Counted from the first letter of the stretch, positions 20,149 through 31,136 are shown. The stretch: 64,000 nucleotides of DNA from Puniceicoccales bacterium (GCA_031269335.1 JAISZI010000036.1:1-64000); one strand, 5' to 3'. Program-made: numbers and translations. Notes: generated from the sequence alone by a model not told the origin.

Positions 20149-22161
20149 TTAGTCTATTTTGACGCGAGTGGCGAGACGCAGGGTAGTGGCGGTGGCGAGA
20201 ATGGACACGATGCAGAGTATCACGCCGAGCGTGGTGCGTGCGTAAAGTAAATTACCGATACTGAAGAGGGCAGACCAGACGGCGAGGCAGCCTACCATCA
20301 TGCACAAGAGACCAGTGGGGACATCCCATTTTGCTTTAGTGCTATCTGGTGCGGCGGTTGCTGGCAAAGCAGTGAGCATTGCTGTACGCACTTTACGCCA
20401 GCCGGGTCCGCCAGCGCGAATTTTTGAACAAAATTTACTCAAAAACTCTACGGATTCTGCCGGCGTAAGGAAGGTGACCGTCATCCAACCTGCGGTAGTG
20501 ATTGCGATTCCGATAACGAGTTTCCACGCACTGTAATCCATAATGGAGAACCAGCCATTATTATGCATAGCGGCTTCAATACCGAGCGGGGTGGCTGCCC
20601 ATTGAAAAAAGCAGGCGACGGCGAAGGAAATGATCATTGCAGATATCTCGCTCCAAGCGTTAATGCGCCACCAGAACCAGCGGAGTATATAAAGCAGACC
20701 CGTCCCGGCGCCGATTTGTAGAAGGATATCAAAAGAATCTTTCGCATTGCGCATCCAGAGTGCGACAAGACCGGAGAGGGCGAGTAAACCTATCATGACG
20801 AGACGCCCGATAAATACGGCGCGGCGCGGCGTAACGTTTTTGTTAATAAAGCGTAAATAGAAATCCTGCACGACGTAGGACGAACCCCAATTCAGGTGTG
20901 TGGCAATCGTGGACATATACGCCGCCACGAGTGAAGCTACGATCAGACCGAGCCACCCTTTTGGCATCATGGAAACCATGCCTGGATAGGCGATGTCGTG
21001 GCGCAGGAATTGGTCTTCTACTTTGGGAAATGCCTTTGCCAAGCTGCCCGTTCCGGCGACATCGGCTCGTTTTTGGCGGACCTCGGCGCGTTCGGCGGCG
21101 GGTAATGCAGCGGCGTCTTTCTCGTAACTGGCGACAAGGGTCTGGTGCGATTTGAGCCATTCGCGGGCGGCGGTTTGCTGCGCGGGCGGTGTCACAGGGA
21201 ATTGCACGAGAGATACTAACGCAACGATGATCCATGGCCACGGGCGCACCGCATAGTGGAGAAAGTTAAACAGAAGAGTCGCTCCGATGGCGTGTTTTTC
21301 GTTTTTAGCGGAGAGCATCCGTTGGGCGATATAGCCACCGCCGCCCGGTTCTGCGCCCGGATACCAGACGTTCCACCACTGCACTGCCACGGGGAGAATG
21401 AGGAGGGTCATCAACACCGACAAGCCGCCGTCACTACTGGGAAACATAGCGGAACGCGCTGACACATCGGTATTTGCAAACAATTCCTTGAGCGACGTAA
21501 AACCGCCGATTTCGGGTGAATTGACGGCATAGACCGCCGTAAAAATCGCGCCCGCCATCGCCACCGAGTATTGATAAAAATCCGCCCAAATAGAGCCTGT
21601 CAACCCGCCGAGCGTCGCATAAATCGCCACGCCGGCAGATGCCCACAACAGCGTTTCCACCGGAGAAAAACCGAAAAGGACTTGCCCTATCTTAATGGCA
21701 GCCAACGACACAAGCCCCATAATCATAACGTTAAAAAATACGCCCAGATACAGTGCGCGAAAGCCGCGTAGTGCCGCAGCCGGGCGTCCGCTGTAGCGAA
21801 TTTCGTAAAACCCGAGGTCCGTGTCCAATGCCGAACGCCGCCAGAGTTTCGCGTAAACGAAAACGGTTAACATTCCCGTTAATAAAAACGCCCACCACAC
21901 CCAGTTGCCGGCGACGCCGTGTGTGCGGACGATGTCGGTGACGAGGTTTGGCGTATCGCAGGAGAACGTGCAGGCGACCATTGAGACCCCGAGCAGCCAC
22001 CAGGGCATAGAGCGCCCCGATAGGAAAAAGTCGCTGGCACTGCGGCTCGAACGCCGGGCAGCGGCTGAGCCGATAAGCACCACCGAGATCAGGAAGCCGA
22101 CGATGATCGCGATGTCTAATGAAGATAGTGAGTTTAGCATAAGAAAAGTGGTTTTTTGCAA
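20149..22161 (-). CDS. Sodium:solute symporter (SSS family)
   Basis: 'DFFLSGRSMPWWLLGVSMVACTFSCDTPNLVTDIVRTHGVAGNWVWWAFLLTGML', 'YIAQRMLSAKNEKHA', multiple hydrophobic helices. Confidence 0.85.
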   Translation of the reverse strand: MQKTTFLMLNSLSSLDIAIIVGFLISVVLIGSAAARRSSRSASDFFLSGRSMPWWLLGVSMVACTFSCDTPNLVTDIVRTHGVAGNWVWWAFLLTGMLTVFVYAKLWRRSALDTDLGFYEIRYSGRPAAALRGFRALYLGVFFNVMIMGLVSLAAIKIGQVLFGFSPVETLLWASAGVAIYATLGGLTGSIWADFYQYSVAMAGAIFTAVYAVNSPEIGGFTSLKELFANTDVSARSAMFPSSDGGLSVLMTLLILPVAVQWWNVWYPGAEPGGGGYIAQRMLSAKNEKHAIGATLLFNFLHYAVRPWPWIIVALVSLVQFPVTPPAQQTAAREWLKSHQTLVASYEKDAAALPAAERAEVRQKRADVAGTGSLAKAFPKVEDQFLRHDIAYPGMVSMMPKGWLGLIVASLVAAYMSTIATHLNWGSSYVVQDFYLRFINKNVTPRRAVFIGRLVMIGLLALSGLVALWMRNAKDSFDILLQIGAGTGLLYILRWFWWRINAWSEISAMIISFAVACFFQWAATPLGIEAAMHNNGWFSIMDYSAWKLVIGIAITTAGWMTVTFLTPAESVEFLSKFCSKIRAGGPGWRKVRTAMLTALPATAAPDSTKAKWDVPTGLLCMMVGCLAVWSALFSIGNLLYARTTLGVILCIVSILATATTLRLATRVKID

Positions 22162-22440
22162 ATTGTGAAATTAGTTGATTGAAGTGTTAAATTGTAGTCT
22201 TAGCGTGCGGGGCGTTACCATTCTAAAAAAGCCCGCCTTGCCCGAACGAGATTTCGGGCAAATAGTAGAAGGAGCAAGGGGTGAGTAAGAAACCATGAGG
22301 CGGCAGGAAAGCCCGTAATTGGCGCATTTCAAGAAAAAATCTCTCGGCATTGCGGTTATTGCGCCACCGTTCCGTGGCGTGGTTAAGATTTTTCTTTCAA
22401 ACACCTTGCGATCGGGCAGAGTGCAGGCGTTTCCTTTGAA

Positions 22441-25191
22441 ATGGTGGCTTTTGTGTCTCAAGATTTGAAATTACGTCTCCGGCAACACGCGATAAAGCGC
22501 GGTATCGACGCGTTGGTCATATCTCATGCGGAGTGGCTGGGGCGGGCGAAGCGGTTTTTGGCACTTGAGCGGAAGATGCTTTTACGCAGGCACAAACAAG
22601 GAATGGAGGGACTGGATCTTGTCCGGTGGCGGGCGGCGGTAGTTGATGTTTTTTTAGAGCATCTCTTGCGTTTCGCGCTTCGCGGTGCCGACACCGTAGA
22701 AAACGCCGCCGTGGCTCTTGTCGCGCACGGCGGTTACGGACGCGGCGAGTTGTGCCCGTTTAGCGACATTGATTTGATGTTTCTTTATGACGGTGAGGCA
22801 CTTTCGGAAAAACGTCTCGTGGCGTTGCAAGAGCGTGTCTCTGGTTTTGTGCTGGGGGTGCTTTGGGATACGGGGTTCAAGCCCGGTCACGCCTCCCGCA
22901 CGGTGAAAGAATGCGCGGCTGCGGCGGGCACCGACGCGGTGACGTGCAACACCTTGCTTGACACGCGGTTAGTAGCGGGAAATGAACGGCTTTTCGCAAA
23001 GTTAATGCGGGTGCTGGACGGCGTTATCGGGAGCAACGGCGCGGCGTCGGAACAGATGCGTTACTTGTTCGCAGAACGTGCGAAGCGTCATGCGCGGCAC
23101 GGCGGAGGCGTTTTTACGCAAGAGCCGGATGTTAAAAATGGGGTGGGCGGCTTGCGCGATTTCCAGACGCTTTGCTGGATAGCGCGGTTGGCGGGCGGCG
23201 AAAAAAACCGAGGTCTGGAATGGCTTGTAGAAAAAAATGTTCTGACCGGTTCCGAAGCTGCCAAAGCCGAAGAAGCCTACTCCTTTTTGCTGCGCGTGAG
23301 AAACGAGCTTCATTTCCAAGCAGAACGCGCCGATGATGTTCTCGACCTCGAAAAACAACCCGCCGTAGCGGTCGCCCTCGCTTGCGAAGGCAAAGATTGG
23401 GAACGGCAAATAGAGGCTTTGATGCGCCGTTACTTCAAAGCCGCCGAAGCCGTGCACTGGGCGGAACGCGCCGTAAAATGGCATTTTTTTGACAAAAAAG
23501 ACTCCGCCGATTGCCCCGAAACGGAAACCGACATCGGAGGCGGCTTCGTCTTGCGCGGGAACCTGCTTTCGGTGGCAAACGAAACAGTGTTCGCCGCCAA
23601 GCCGATGAATTTACTCCGCGTTTTCCGATTCGCGCAGGAACACGAGGCGAAACCGGATTTTCCCCTCCTGCGCCTTGCGCGTGCGAATGCGGTGTCGCTC
23701 ACGCCAAGCGCAGCCCGAAAACGGGAGGCAATCACCTGCTTTCTCGCCATCCTCGCGGACGCCGGTCGCGTGGGCGAAGCCATTTCGTTGATGGACGAGA
23801 CGGGGGTGTTGTGCCGTTTTTTGCCGGAATTTTCTGGCATACACCGCCTTGTCCAACGCGAAATTTTCCACCGCCACACGGTAGATGTCCACACCCTGCT
23901 CTGCCTGCGCGAATTGGACAAAGTATTTGCCGACGCGACGCCCGAAACCGCCTGTTACCACACCGAACTTTTGGAAATAGGCGATCCCCTGCCCCTCTAC
24001 CTCGCGCTCCTTTTACACGACATCGGCAAGCAACTCGGCATCTCCGGACACGCACAGACCGGTGCCGCAATCGCCGCCAAAATCCTGCGCCGCCTCAAAA
24101 TTTCCCACGAAACAGCCGAGGAAATTCTCTTCCTCATCCGCTCCCACCTCGACATGTCAGCTTTCTGGCAACGCCACGACCTCGACGACCCCGCGAATTT
24201 CGCCACCTTCGCCGCGCAAATTGGCGGGGCGCGACACCTTCGCCTCCTTTACGTGCTCACCTATTGCGACGCACGCGCCACAGCACCAGAATTGTGGAAC
24301 GAATACAAAAATTCTCTTCATCGGCAATTATTTTACGGCGTTTTGGCATGCTTTGAGCGTATCGAGGGCAGAGACACAACCATGCTAAAACGTGAAGACA
24401 TCGAAAAGAAACTCTCGGAAGAAATTTCTGCGGAAGAAATTTCCGTCCACTTCGACACTGTGCCGGTCCGCTATTTTCAACAATACACTACGGAAGACGC
24501 CTGCCTGCATATCCGTATGGTTAACCAAAAATTGCGCATGATAACGAGTGCCTTCGGCGACAGCGCCCTCGCGCCAGTCATCCATTGGACAGAGCACAAA
24601 GGGCACAGCGATCCCAGCGTAACCGTCGTCACATGGGACCGCGAAGGGCTGTTTTACAAACTCGCGGGAGCCTTCGCCGTGTCGGGATTGGACATTTTGA
24701 GCGTAAAAGCCTTTGCCCGTTCCGACCACATTGCCATTGATACCTTCCGCGTCAACAACCCGCACAACGCCGCCACCGCGCAAGAAAGATTCGCCAACGC
24801 CGTGGAAGCCGCCCTCGTCCAACAATGCGACCACGAACCCGACATCCGCCGCCGCGCCCGCGCCCTGCGAATCCTGCTCACCCCCACAAAATTCCTCCCC
24901 AAACCGCCTCGCCCGAAAGTCAAACTTAACCACGATAACACCTTACACCGCACTATTATAGATATTCGCGCCGCCGACGCCACCGGCCTTCTTTTCTTCC
25001 TCGCACGCACATTCTTCCGCCACCGGCTCAACATCGTTTTCGCACGCATCAACACGGAACGCGGCATCGCCCAAGACACCTTTCACCTCGAACCTTTCAG
25101 CGGCGAAGCCACAAAGACGCCCCGCGAATTGGACGCGCTACGCGAAACGCTTTTGGCAGAATTAGATGCGCTCGCGCCCGCCCCGCCGTAA
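22441..25191 (+). CDS. glnD: [Protein-PII] uridylyltransferase
   Basis: 916 aa; 'VAHGGYGRGELCPFSDIDLMFLYDG' nucleotidyltransferase motif, 'LYLALLLHDIGK' HD domain, C-terminal ACT-like 'VVTWDREGLFYKLAGAFAVSGLDILSVKAF'. Confidence 0.9.
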   Translation: MVAFVSQDLKLRLRQHAIKRGIDALVISHAEWLGRAKRFLALERKMLLRRHKQGMEGLDLVRWRAAVVDVFLEHLLRFALRGADTVENAAVALVAHGGYGRGELCPFSDIDLMFLYDGEALSEKRLVALQERVSGFVLGVLWDTGFKPGHASRTVKECAAAAGTDAVTCNTLLDTRLVAGNERLFAKLMRVLDGVIGSNGAASEQMRYLFAERAKRHARHGGGVFTQEPDVKNGVGGLRDFQTLCWIARLAGGEKNRGLEWLVEKNVLTGSEAAKAEEAYSFLLRVRNELHFQAERADDVLDLEKQPAVAVALACEGKDWERQIEALMRRYFKAAEAVHWAERAVKWHFFDKKDSADCPETETDIGGGFVLRGNLLSVANETVFAAKPMNLLRVFRFAQEHEAKPDFPLLRLARANAVSLTPSAARKREAITCFLAILADAGRVGEAISLMDETGVLCRFLPEFSGIHRLVQREIFHRHTVDVHTLLCLRELDKVFADATPETACYHTELLEIGDPLPLYLALLLHDIGKQLGISGHAQTGAAIAAKILRRLKISHETAEEILFLIRSHLDMSAFWQRHDLDDPANFATFAAQIGGARHLRLLYVLTYCDARATAPELWNEYKNSLHRQLFYGVLACFERIEGRDTTMLKREDIEKKLSEEISAEEISVHFDTVPVRYFQQYTTEDACLHIRMVNQKLRMITSAFGDSALAPVIHWTEHKGHSDPSVTVVTWDREGLFYKLAGAFAVSGLDILSVKAFARSDHIAIDTFRVNNPHNAATAQERFANAVEAALVQQCDHEPDIRRRARALRILLTPTKFLPKPPRPKVKLNHDNTLHRTIIDIRAADATGLLFFLARTFFRHRLNIVFARINTERGIAQDTFHLEPFSGEATKTPRELDALRETLLAELDALAPAPP

Positions 25192-25262
25192 CCGCGCACC
25201 GCCGCCGCACATTTCACCCTTGCGCGCCCGTTTCCCCTCCCAATAGTCTGGGATTACTCAAC

Positions 25263-26435
25263 ATGAGCGAAAACGCACTCCCGACAGTTCCGCCAACCAC
25301 TGACAGGAACCATCCCTTTCTTGCACGTATCCTTTCCCGGCACCGTCTGACAGCCGCGTCTGGGGAAAAGGAAACCGTCCACGTCACTCTTGATATTGCT
25401 GGCAGTGGAATAACTTACACATGCGGCGACTCCTTGGGCATCTTCCCTACCAACAACCCCGTTCTCGTGGAAGAACTGCTCGCCGCCCTCAATTTCACGG
25501 GCGACGAACCCGTCCTCCTGCCGCAAACACGCGCCGAGACTTCCGTCCGCGCCGCCCTCTCCGCCTCCTTCGCCCTGCGGGGTCTATCAGAAAATTTTCT
25601 CAAAACCGTCCACGAAAAAGCCCAATCCTTATCCGAAAAAGCCGAACTTTCCTCCCTGCTCGAAACAGCCGACCCCCTCGCCCGCAAGAAATGGTTCGAC
25701 ACCCACGACGCCCTCGATGCCGCCCGCCTTTTCCCTTCCGCCAAATTCACGCCGCAAGAATACATCGCTTGCCTGCGAAAACTCGCTCCGCGCCTCTACT
25801 CCATCGCTTCTTCCCCGGCAAAAAATCCCGAAACCATCGACCTCACCGTCGCCGTTGTGCGTTACGAAATCGGCGGGCGCACCCACGAAGGCGTCTGCTC
25901 CAATTTTCTCGCCCACTACGCCCTTCCCAACGAACGTTCTGTTGCGGTGTTCCCCTCGCCTTCCCATTTCGCTCCCCCGGCAGACGACTCCGCGCCGCTC
26001 ATCATGGTCGGACCGGGCACCGGAATCGCTCCTTTCCGCAGCTTTCTACAAGACCGCTCCACCCGCAACGCAACCGGTAAAAATTGGCTCTTCTTTGGCG
26101 CACGTCACGAAAACGCCGATTTTCTCTATCGCGACGAAATTCTCCTCTGGAAAAACTCCGGCCTGCTCACCGAACTTTCCCTCGCGTGGTCACGGGATCA
26201 ACCTGAAAAAATATACGTCCAAGATAGAATGCGCGAACACGGTAGAGAAATCTGGGACTGGCTCGAAGCAGGTTCATTTTTCCGCCTCTGCGGCGACGCC
26301 AAACGCATGGCAAAAGATGTCGAAAATACTTTCTTGGAAATAATCATTACACACGGTAAAAAGACGCCGGAAGAAGCGCGTAAATACGTCGCCGAAATGC
26401 GAAAAACAGGGCGCTATCAACGGGACGTTTATTAA
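25263..26435 (+). CDS. Sulfite reductase alpha / CysJ-like FAD-NADPH oxidoreductase (no flavodoxin domain)
   Basis: 'YTCGDSLGIFPTNNP', 'PRLYSIASSP', 'IMVGPGTGIAPFRSFLQDR', 'YVAEMRKTGRYQRDVY' match the ferredoxin-reductase module of the CysJ family. Confidence 0.85.
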   Translation: MSENALPTVPPTTDRNHPFLARILSRHRLTAASGEKETVHVTLDIAGSGITYTCGDSLGIFPTNNPVLVEELLAALNFTGDEPVLLPQTRAETSVRAALSASFALRGLSENFLKTVHEKAQSLSEKAELSSLLETADPLARKKWFDTHDALDAARLFPSAKFTPQEYIACLRKLAPRLYSIASSPAKNPETIDLTVAVVRYEIGGRTHEGVCSNFLAHYALPNERSVAVFPSPSHFAPPADDSAPLIMVGPGTGIAPFRSFLQDRSTRNATGKNWLFFGARHENADFLYRDEILLWKNSGLLTELSLAWSRDQPEKIYVQDRMREHGREIWDWLEAGSFFRLCGDAKRMAKDVENTFLEIIITHGKKTPEEARKYVAEMRKTGRYQRDVY

Positions 26436-26504
26436 CCCTGCCGCCTTCTCCCCGTTAAATAAAAACAAATTCAAGCAACAACTTTTTTTCTCACAAAAAC
26501 AACT

Positions 26505-28031
26505 ATGACTGCCGCCGCTCCCACCGCCGCTGATTACGAAACCGTCATCGGTCTTGAAGTTCACGTCCAACTTAAAACACACGCCAAAGTTTTCGCCGGC
26601 GCACCCTATTTACACGGCGGCACCGTCAACCCCTCCGAAATAACACCGAACACCCTCACCGACCCCGTCGTCCTCGCCCTCCCCGGCGCACTCCCAGTCC
26701 TCAATAAAGCCGCCCTCGAACAATCTATCCGCTTCGGTCTTACAACCAACGCCCAAATCCCCGCTTTCTGTAACTGGGACAGAAAAAATTACTTTTACCC
26801 TGACAGCCCGAAAAATTATCAAATCTCCCAAAAAGACCACCCCGTCACCCTTGGCGGCGAAGTAGAAATCGAACTCCCCGCGCCTTCCCGCAACATCATG
26901 GGCGAACATAAAATAATCCGCCTCAATCACGCCCACCTCGAAGAAGACGTCGGCAAACTCACCCACGCCGCCTCATCTTCCCTCATCGACTTCAACCGTG
27001 CGGGCGCAGCCCTCCTCGAAATCGTTACCGAACCTGATTTACGTTCCCCGGACGAAGCCGCCGCCTTCCTCAACGCCCTGCGGATTCTCCTCGTTTCCGC
27101 GAACATCTCCCATTGCGACATGGAGAAAGGGCAAATGCGCTGCGACGCCAACGTAAGCGTACGCCTGCGTGGCGAAACCCGACTCAACAACCGTGCCGAA
27201 ATTAAAAACCTTAACTCTATCTCCGGCGTAAAAAACGCCATCGAATACGAAGCCCGCCGACAAATCCGTGAAACACTCGCCGGACAAACCCTTCCCCAAG
27301 AAACACGCGGCTGGAACGCCAACTCGAATCGTTCCTATCCCCTTCGTTCAAAAGAAGATGCTCACGATTATCGCTACTTTCCAGACCCCGATCTCATGCC
27401 CGTCCGCGTCTCCGCCGCCGACATCGCCCGCCTCGCCGATTCTCTCCCCGAACGCCCCTTCGACCGCCAACGTCGTTACGCGCAACAATACAAACTCCCC
27501 TACACCCTCACTTCCGTTCTTATTCCAGACCGTCCGCTTTGCGAATACTTTGAAACCGCCCTCGCCTTTTATCCGGATAACCCCACTTCTCTCGCTAATT
27601 TTATCGCCAACGACTTCCTCGGCGCCCTCGCAGCCGACCCCGAAATGCGCTCTCTCCACTCTCCTGTAGAGGCCGCCTCGCTGCGCATTCCTCCCGCCCA
27701 ACTTGCCTCTCTTGTAAAACTCACCGACCAAGGCACCATCTCACGGCAACAAGCCCGCGAAGTCTTCGTAGAAATGTTCGCCACAGGTCAAACCCCGGAA
27801 TCCATTATCTCCGCCCGCGGTCTTCACCAAAACACCGACACCTCCGCCATAGAAGCCCTTGTCCGTGAAACACTCGCTCTTCCTTCTTCCGCAAAAACCA
27901 TCGCAGAAATAAAAGCCGGCAACTTAAAAGCCATCAATTCCTTAAAAGGTCCAATTATGAAAGCCACCAAGGGCACCGCCAACCCAGCCCTCGTTGATAA
28001 ACTCCTCCGCAAACACCTTGAAGCATTGTAA
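26505..28031 (+). CDS. gatB: Asp-tRNA(Asn)/Glu-tRNA(Gln) amidotransferase subunit B
   Basis: 'YETVIGLEVHVQLKTHAKVFAGAPY', 'KNYFYPDSPKNYQISQ', 'MRCDANVSVR', C-terminal YqeY-like helices ending 'GPIMKATKGTANPALVDKLLRKHLEAL'. Confidence 0.95.
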   Translation: MTAAAPTAADYETVIGLEVHVQLKTHAKVFAGAPYLHGGTVNPSEITPNTLTDPVVLALPGALPVLNKAALEQSIRFGLTTNAQIPAFCNWDRKNYFYPDSPKNYQISQKDHPVTLGGEVEIELPAPSRNIMGEHKIIRLNHAHLEEDVGKLTHAASSSLIDFNRAGAALLEIVTEPDLRSPDEAAAFLNALRILLVSANISHCDMEKGQMRCDANVSVRLRGETRLNNRAEIKNLNSISGVKNAIEYEARRQIRETLAGQTLPQETRGWNANSNRSYPLRSKEDAHDYRYFPDPDLMPVRVSAADIARLADSLPERPFDRQRRYAQQYKLPYTLTSVLIPDRPLCEYFETALAFYPDNPTSLANFIANDFLGALAADPEMRSLHSPVEAASLRIPPAQLASLVKLTDQGTISRQQAREVFVEMFATGQTPESIISARGLHQNTDTSAIEALVRETLALPSSAKTIAEIKAGNLKAINSLKGPIMKATKGTANPALVDKLLRKHLEAL

Positions 28032-28065
28032 ATTAATTAGAGTGCGCAAATAACAACGGCGCGCC

Positions 28066-28518
28066 CTATTTTGGGGGCACTTCTTCCTGCAAACTTTTCT
28101 GGCGCGAGAGGGCGGAATCTTGCCATAGCGTTTCGAGAGAATAAAAAGCGCGGGCGGAGGCTGTGAAGAGGTGAATAATGGCGTCAAAGGCATCAACAAT
28201 TATCCAGCCCGTTTCCGGCTTTGTTTCGCTTCCAATGACTCGTGAGCCGGCGAGGAGGATGGCTTTTTCAACTTCGATGCGCAAGGCGCGCAGGTGGGGT
28301 TCGGAAGTTCCTGTGGCGAGAATGTGGAAGTCTGTAATGTTTGATTGACCGCGCACGTCTATAACTTGTGGGTTTTCCGCCTTTTTTTCCTCCAATGCGT
28401 GGAGGCACGCCATCACGAGCGGAGGAAAGGTTGCGGCGGGCGGAGTGATTGCAGCGGTTTTTGCGCGGGAGCGCGGTTTTGCGGCGGCGGATTTAGTGGC
28501 GGTTTTGGTTTTCGGCAT
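28066..28518 (-). CDS. rsfS: Ribosomal silencing factor RsfS
   Basis: 'ALEEKKAENPQVIDVRGQSNITDFHILATGTSEPHLRALRIEVEKA', 'WIIVDAFDAIIHLFTASARAFYSLETLW'. Confidence 0.9.
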   Translation of the reverse strand: MPKTKTATKSAAAKPRSRAKTAAITPPAATFPPLVMACLHALEEKKAENPQVIDVRGQSNITDFHILATGTSEPHLRALRIEVEKAILLAGSRVIGSETKPETGWIIVDAFDAIIHLFTASARAFYSLETLWQDSALSRQKSLQEEVPPK

Positions 28519-28586
28519 GGAAACGTGGTGGTGGTTGGTTTTGCTGTTAGCGGTGGCGATTTCGTTATTTGAGTAGAAACAGGTTA

Positions 28587-29204
28587 TTATCGGTAGGAAG
28601 GTTCTTGTTCAATGAGATGACGGGCGGCGGGCGGGAGGAAAAGAGAAACAGGGAGATTGGCGCGGAGGCGAGAGCGGATTTCGGTGGAACTAATGTCAAT
28701 GCGCCTGAAGGGAAGTTCTATAAGCGTGAGCACGTTGGCGAACTTTGGTGAGAGGGGAGGAAGGGGAACACTTTCTTTGCGCGGGGCAACGGCGAAGTTG
28801 ACCATGCGGCAGAGTTCTGTTGCACGGTGCCAGTCGGGAAGGCGGGCAAGTTGATCGGCGCCAATTATCCAATAGAGTTGTGCATTAGTAAATTGTTGGC
28901 GCAGGTGGACCGTGGTGGTGAAGGAGTAGCTGGTGCCGCCTTGGCGAATTTCCCAGTCGGAAACTTCCCAGTGGGGGCGGTGGCCGGCTGTGGCGGCGCG
29001 GACGAAGGCAAGGCGATTTTGTGCCGGGGCGACCGGTGGGTTGGATTTGAGCGGGGTGGAGGCGGCTGGCATGAAAATTACTTTGTCGAGCGAGAGTGTT
29101 TCCACGGCTTCCTGTGCGAGGATGAGATGTCCGAGATGGGGCGGGTCAAAAGTTCCGCCAAGGATTCCAATTTTTTGGCGATGCGTGGATGTGTCATGCG
29201 GCAT
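28587..29204 (-). CDS. nadD: Nicotinate-nucleotide adenylyltransferase
   Basis: 'IGILGGTFDPPHLGHLILAQEAVETLSLDKVIFMPA', 'IIGADQLARLPDWHRATELCRMVNFAV', 'DISSTEIRSRLR'. Start placed at MPHDTSTH (29204), not the 29375 ORF start, which overlaps the upstream gene. Confidence 0.9.
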   Translation of the reverse strand: MPHDTSTHRQKIGILGGTFDPPHLGHLILAQEAVETLSLDKVIFMPAASTPLKSNPPVAPAQNRLAFVRAATAGHRPHWEVSDWEIRQGGTSYSFTTTVHLRQQFTNAQLYWIIGADQLARLPDWHRATELCRMVNFAVAPRKESVPLPPLSPKFANVLTLIELPFRRIDISSTEIRSRLRANLPVSLFLPPAARHLIEQEPSYR

Positions 29205-29208
29205 TGTC

Positions 29209-29958
29209 TCAGGAAGGCGGCAGGGGAAGCACGCTGACGATGCGTTGGGAGACCTCTGCGATGCTTCCGGTTGAGTTGACGATGTGGAGGGGAAAGGCGT
29301 CACGCAGGGTTTGGAGTGGGGCGCAGGTTTCCTGCATGAAGACGTGGTAACGGTTTCGGGCGAGTTTTGGGTCAAGATCGGTTTTGCGCACCGTGCATGA
29401 ATTGCCCGTGGCGTTTGCGGTCTGCGCTTCGTTGCCCCGTTTCATTTGGCGTCGCACGCTTTCTTCTTCGTCAACGAGAAGGATGAGTATGTTGAAGCGC
29501 GGGGCGGGGTAACCGCGCCGGGCATTCATTGCGGTGAGTTTTTCGTAAAAAATGCGCAGGAACTCCACCTGCGCCTGCGTGCGCGGGAAGCCGTCAACAA
29601 TGATGCTTTGTCGGCGGAACTGAGGTTCGATCAACTTGCGCAACAGGAGAGACAGCACCTCGAAATCGCCGACGAGCTGACCGGCGTCCATAATCTTGCG
29701 CGCATAGGGGCTTTTCAAGAGGTCGCTGATAACGATTGGTTCATCCAAGCAGCGAAGGTGTTGAAGGATGGTCGTGGTATGGGTCCCTTTGCCGGCGCCC
29801 GGGGCACCGTTGAGCCAGAAAATTTCACGAGGAAAATCAAGCCCGTCCGGAGAAAATTCCGCCGCGAGACTCTGCCACGCGCTGCTGAAGATGCTGCGTG
29901 CAGCTGTGTCGTTTTCCCGCTCTCGGCGGGGGTTCAAGCTATGATCGCATGATGCCAT
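29209..29958 (-). CDS. Adenylate kinase-like nucleoside monophosphate kinase
   Basis: 'FWLNGAPGAGKGTHTTTI' P-loop, 'VISDLLKS', 'SIIVDGFPRTQAQVEFL', 'DEEESVRRQMKRG'. Confidence 0.8.
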   Translation of the reverse strand: MASCDHSLNPRRERENDTAARSIFSSAWQSLAAEFSPDGLDFPREIFWLNGAPGAGKGTHTTTILQHLRCLDEPIVISDLLKSPYARKIMDAGQLVGDFEVLSLLLRKLIEPQFRRQSIIVDGFPRTQAQVEFLRIFYEKLTAMNARRGYPAPRFNILILLVDEEESVRRQMKRGNEAQTANATGNSCTVRKTDLDPKLARNRYHVFMQETCAPLQTLRDAFPLHIVNSTGSIAEVSQRIVSVLPLPPS

Positions 29959-30027
29959 TTCGAGTTGGCAAAATAGAAATTCATACTTTCCCGTGACAAG
30001 TGGAAACCCACACCGGAGGCGGGGACA

Positions 30028-30996
30028 TTATTTTGCACGGGCTTTAACGGGTTTCGCAGAAGGTGGTGCGTGGTAAAGGAATCCGTTGTTGGGATTCGCG
30101 GGGTCGAAGGCATAGGCATCGCGATTGCGGAGAAAGTCTTTCACAACGTCCACGGGGATAGCGAAACCGAGACCTTCAAAGCCGATGATGACGATTTTGA
30201 GGTTGTTCACGCCGACGACCTCGCCGTTCATGTTAAACAAAGGACCACCGGAGTTGCCGGGGTTGATTTGAGTGGTCGTCTGCACGAGTAAACGTGTGCC
30301 GGTGTTACGATTGCGCAGACTCACGATGCCCGACGAAACCGTCCGTTCCAAGCCGAGCGGACTACCGACGGCAAACACCGGGGAACCTTGCGCCAATGTC
30401 TCGGAAAAACCAAGCGGGACGGTCGGGAATTTTTCGCCGCGGGTGTTTTCAATTTTTAACAGCGCGAGATCGAGGTGCCCGTCCGTAGCAACGATGCGCA
30501 CATTGTCGTAACGGCGTTTCTGCATGTCCTTCCCTTCGCCTTTGAAAAGGGTGACGGAGAGCTTGGTGTCGGCGGCGATAACGTGGTCATTTGTAATGAT
30601 ATAGCCATCGGGGTGAATGATGAACCCCGAACCAAGTCCCAACGAAGAGTTCACCTGCACGACGGCACTGCCGACCTTTCCCGCAAGCTCGCGCACGCCG
30701 GACGCGCCCGCGCTGGAACTTTCGCGGAAAAGGTCAGTGTTGAACACAGTTTCGCGGGCGGCGGGAATAACGGTGCGCACCGTGGCAATGGCACTTCGGG
30801 GAATGGCAAGCAGAGTGAACCCGAGATCAACGACGACTTTGTCGGGGTTTTCGCGGAGAAGTTCGCCACGGATTTCTCCGCCTTGGTTAAGGGCAACGTC
30901 CGCAGTGACAGCGGGGGCAGAAACGGGGGCAGAAATAGCGGCTATTACGGCAAACACGGCGAACGCGACGCGGGTGATAGGAAATGACTTGGACAT
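30028..30996 (-). CDS. S1C trypsin-like serine protease (HtrA/DegP-like), no recognisable PDZ domain
   Basis: 'GSGFIIHPDGYIITNDHVI', 'DGHLDLALLKIE', 'TTTQINPGNSGGPLFNMNGEVVGVNN'. Confidence 0.85.
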   Translation of the reverse strand: MSKSFPITRVAFAVFAVIAAISAPVSAPAVTADVALNQGGEIRGELLRENPDKVVVDLGFTLLAIPRSAIATVRTVIPAARETVFNTDLFRESSSAGASGVRELAGKVGSAVVQVNSSLGLGSGFIIHPDGYIITNDHVIAADTKLSVTLFKGEGKDMQKRRYDNVRIVATDGHLDLALLKIENTRGEKFPTVPLGFSETLAQGSPVFAVGSPLGLERTVSSGIVSLRNRNTGTRLLVQTTTQINPGNSGGPLFNMNGEVVGVNNLKIVIIGFEGLGFAIPVDVVKDFLRNRDAYAFDPANPNNGFLYHAPPSAKPVKARAK

Positions 30997-31136
30997 GGTT
31001 GTTAAAAAGGTTGCGAAGGAGCGAGCAGCGTGGAGGTTTCAAGCGGGGCGTCGAGGAAAAGTTTTCACAAAAAAGTGGCACCGATAATTTTTTGGGTTGA
31101 ACAAGACCCGCCTTGCGCTTGGCGTAATGCCCACAC

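Noticed and set aside
22171-22461. 96-aa minus-strand ORF between the symporter and glnD
   Set aside because: Overlaps the glnD start, no family features; treated as intergenic.
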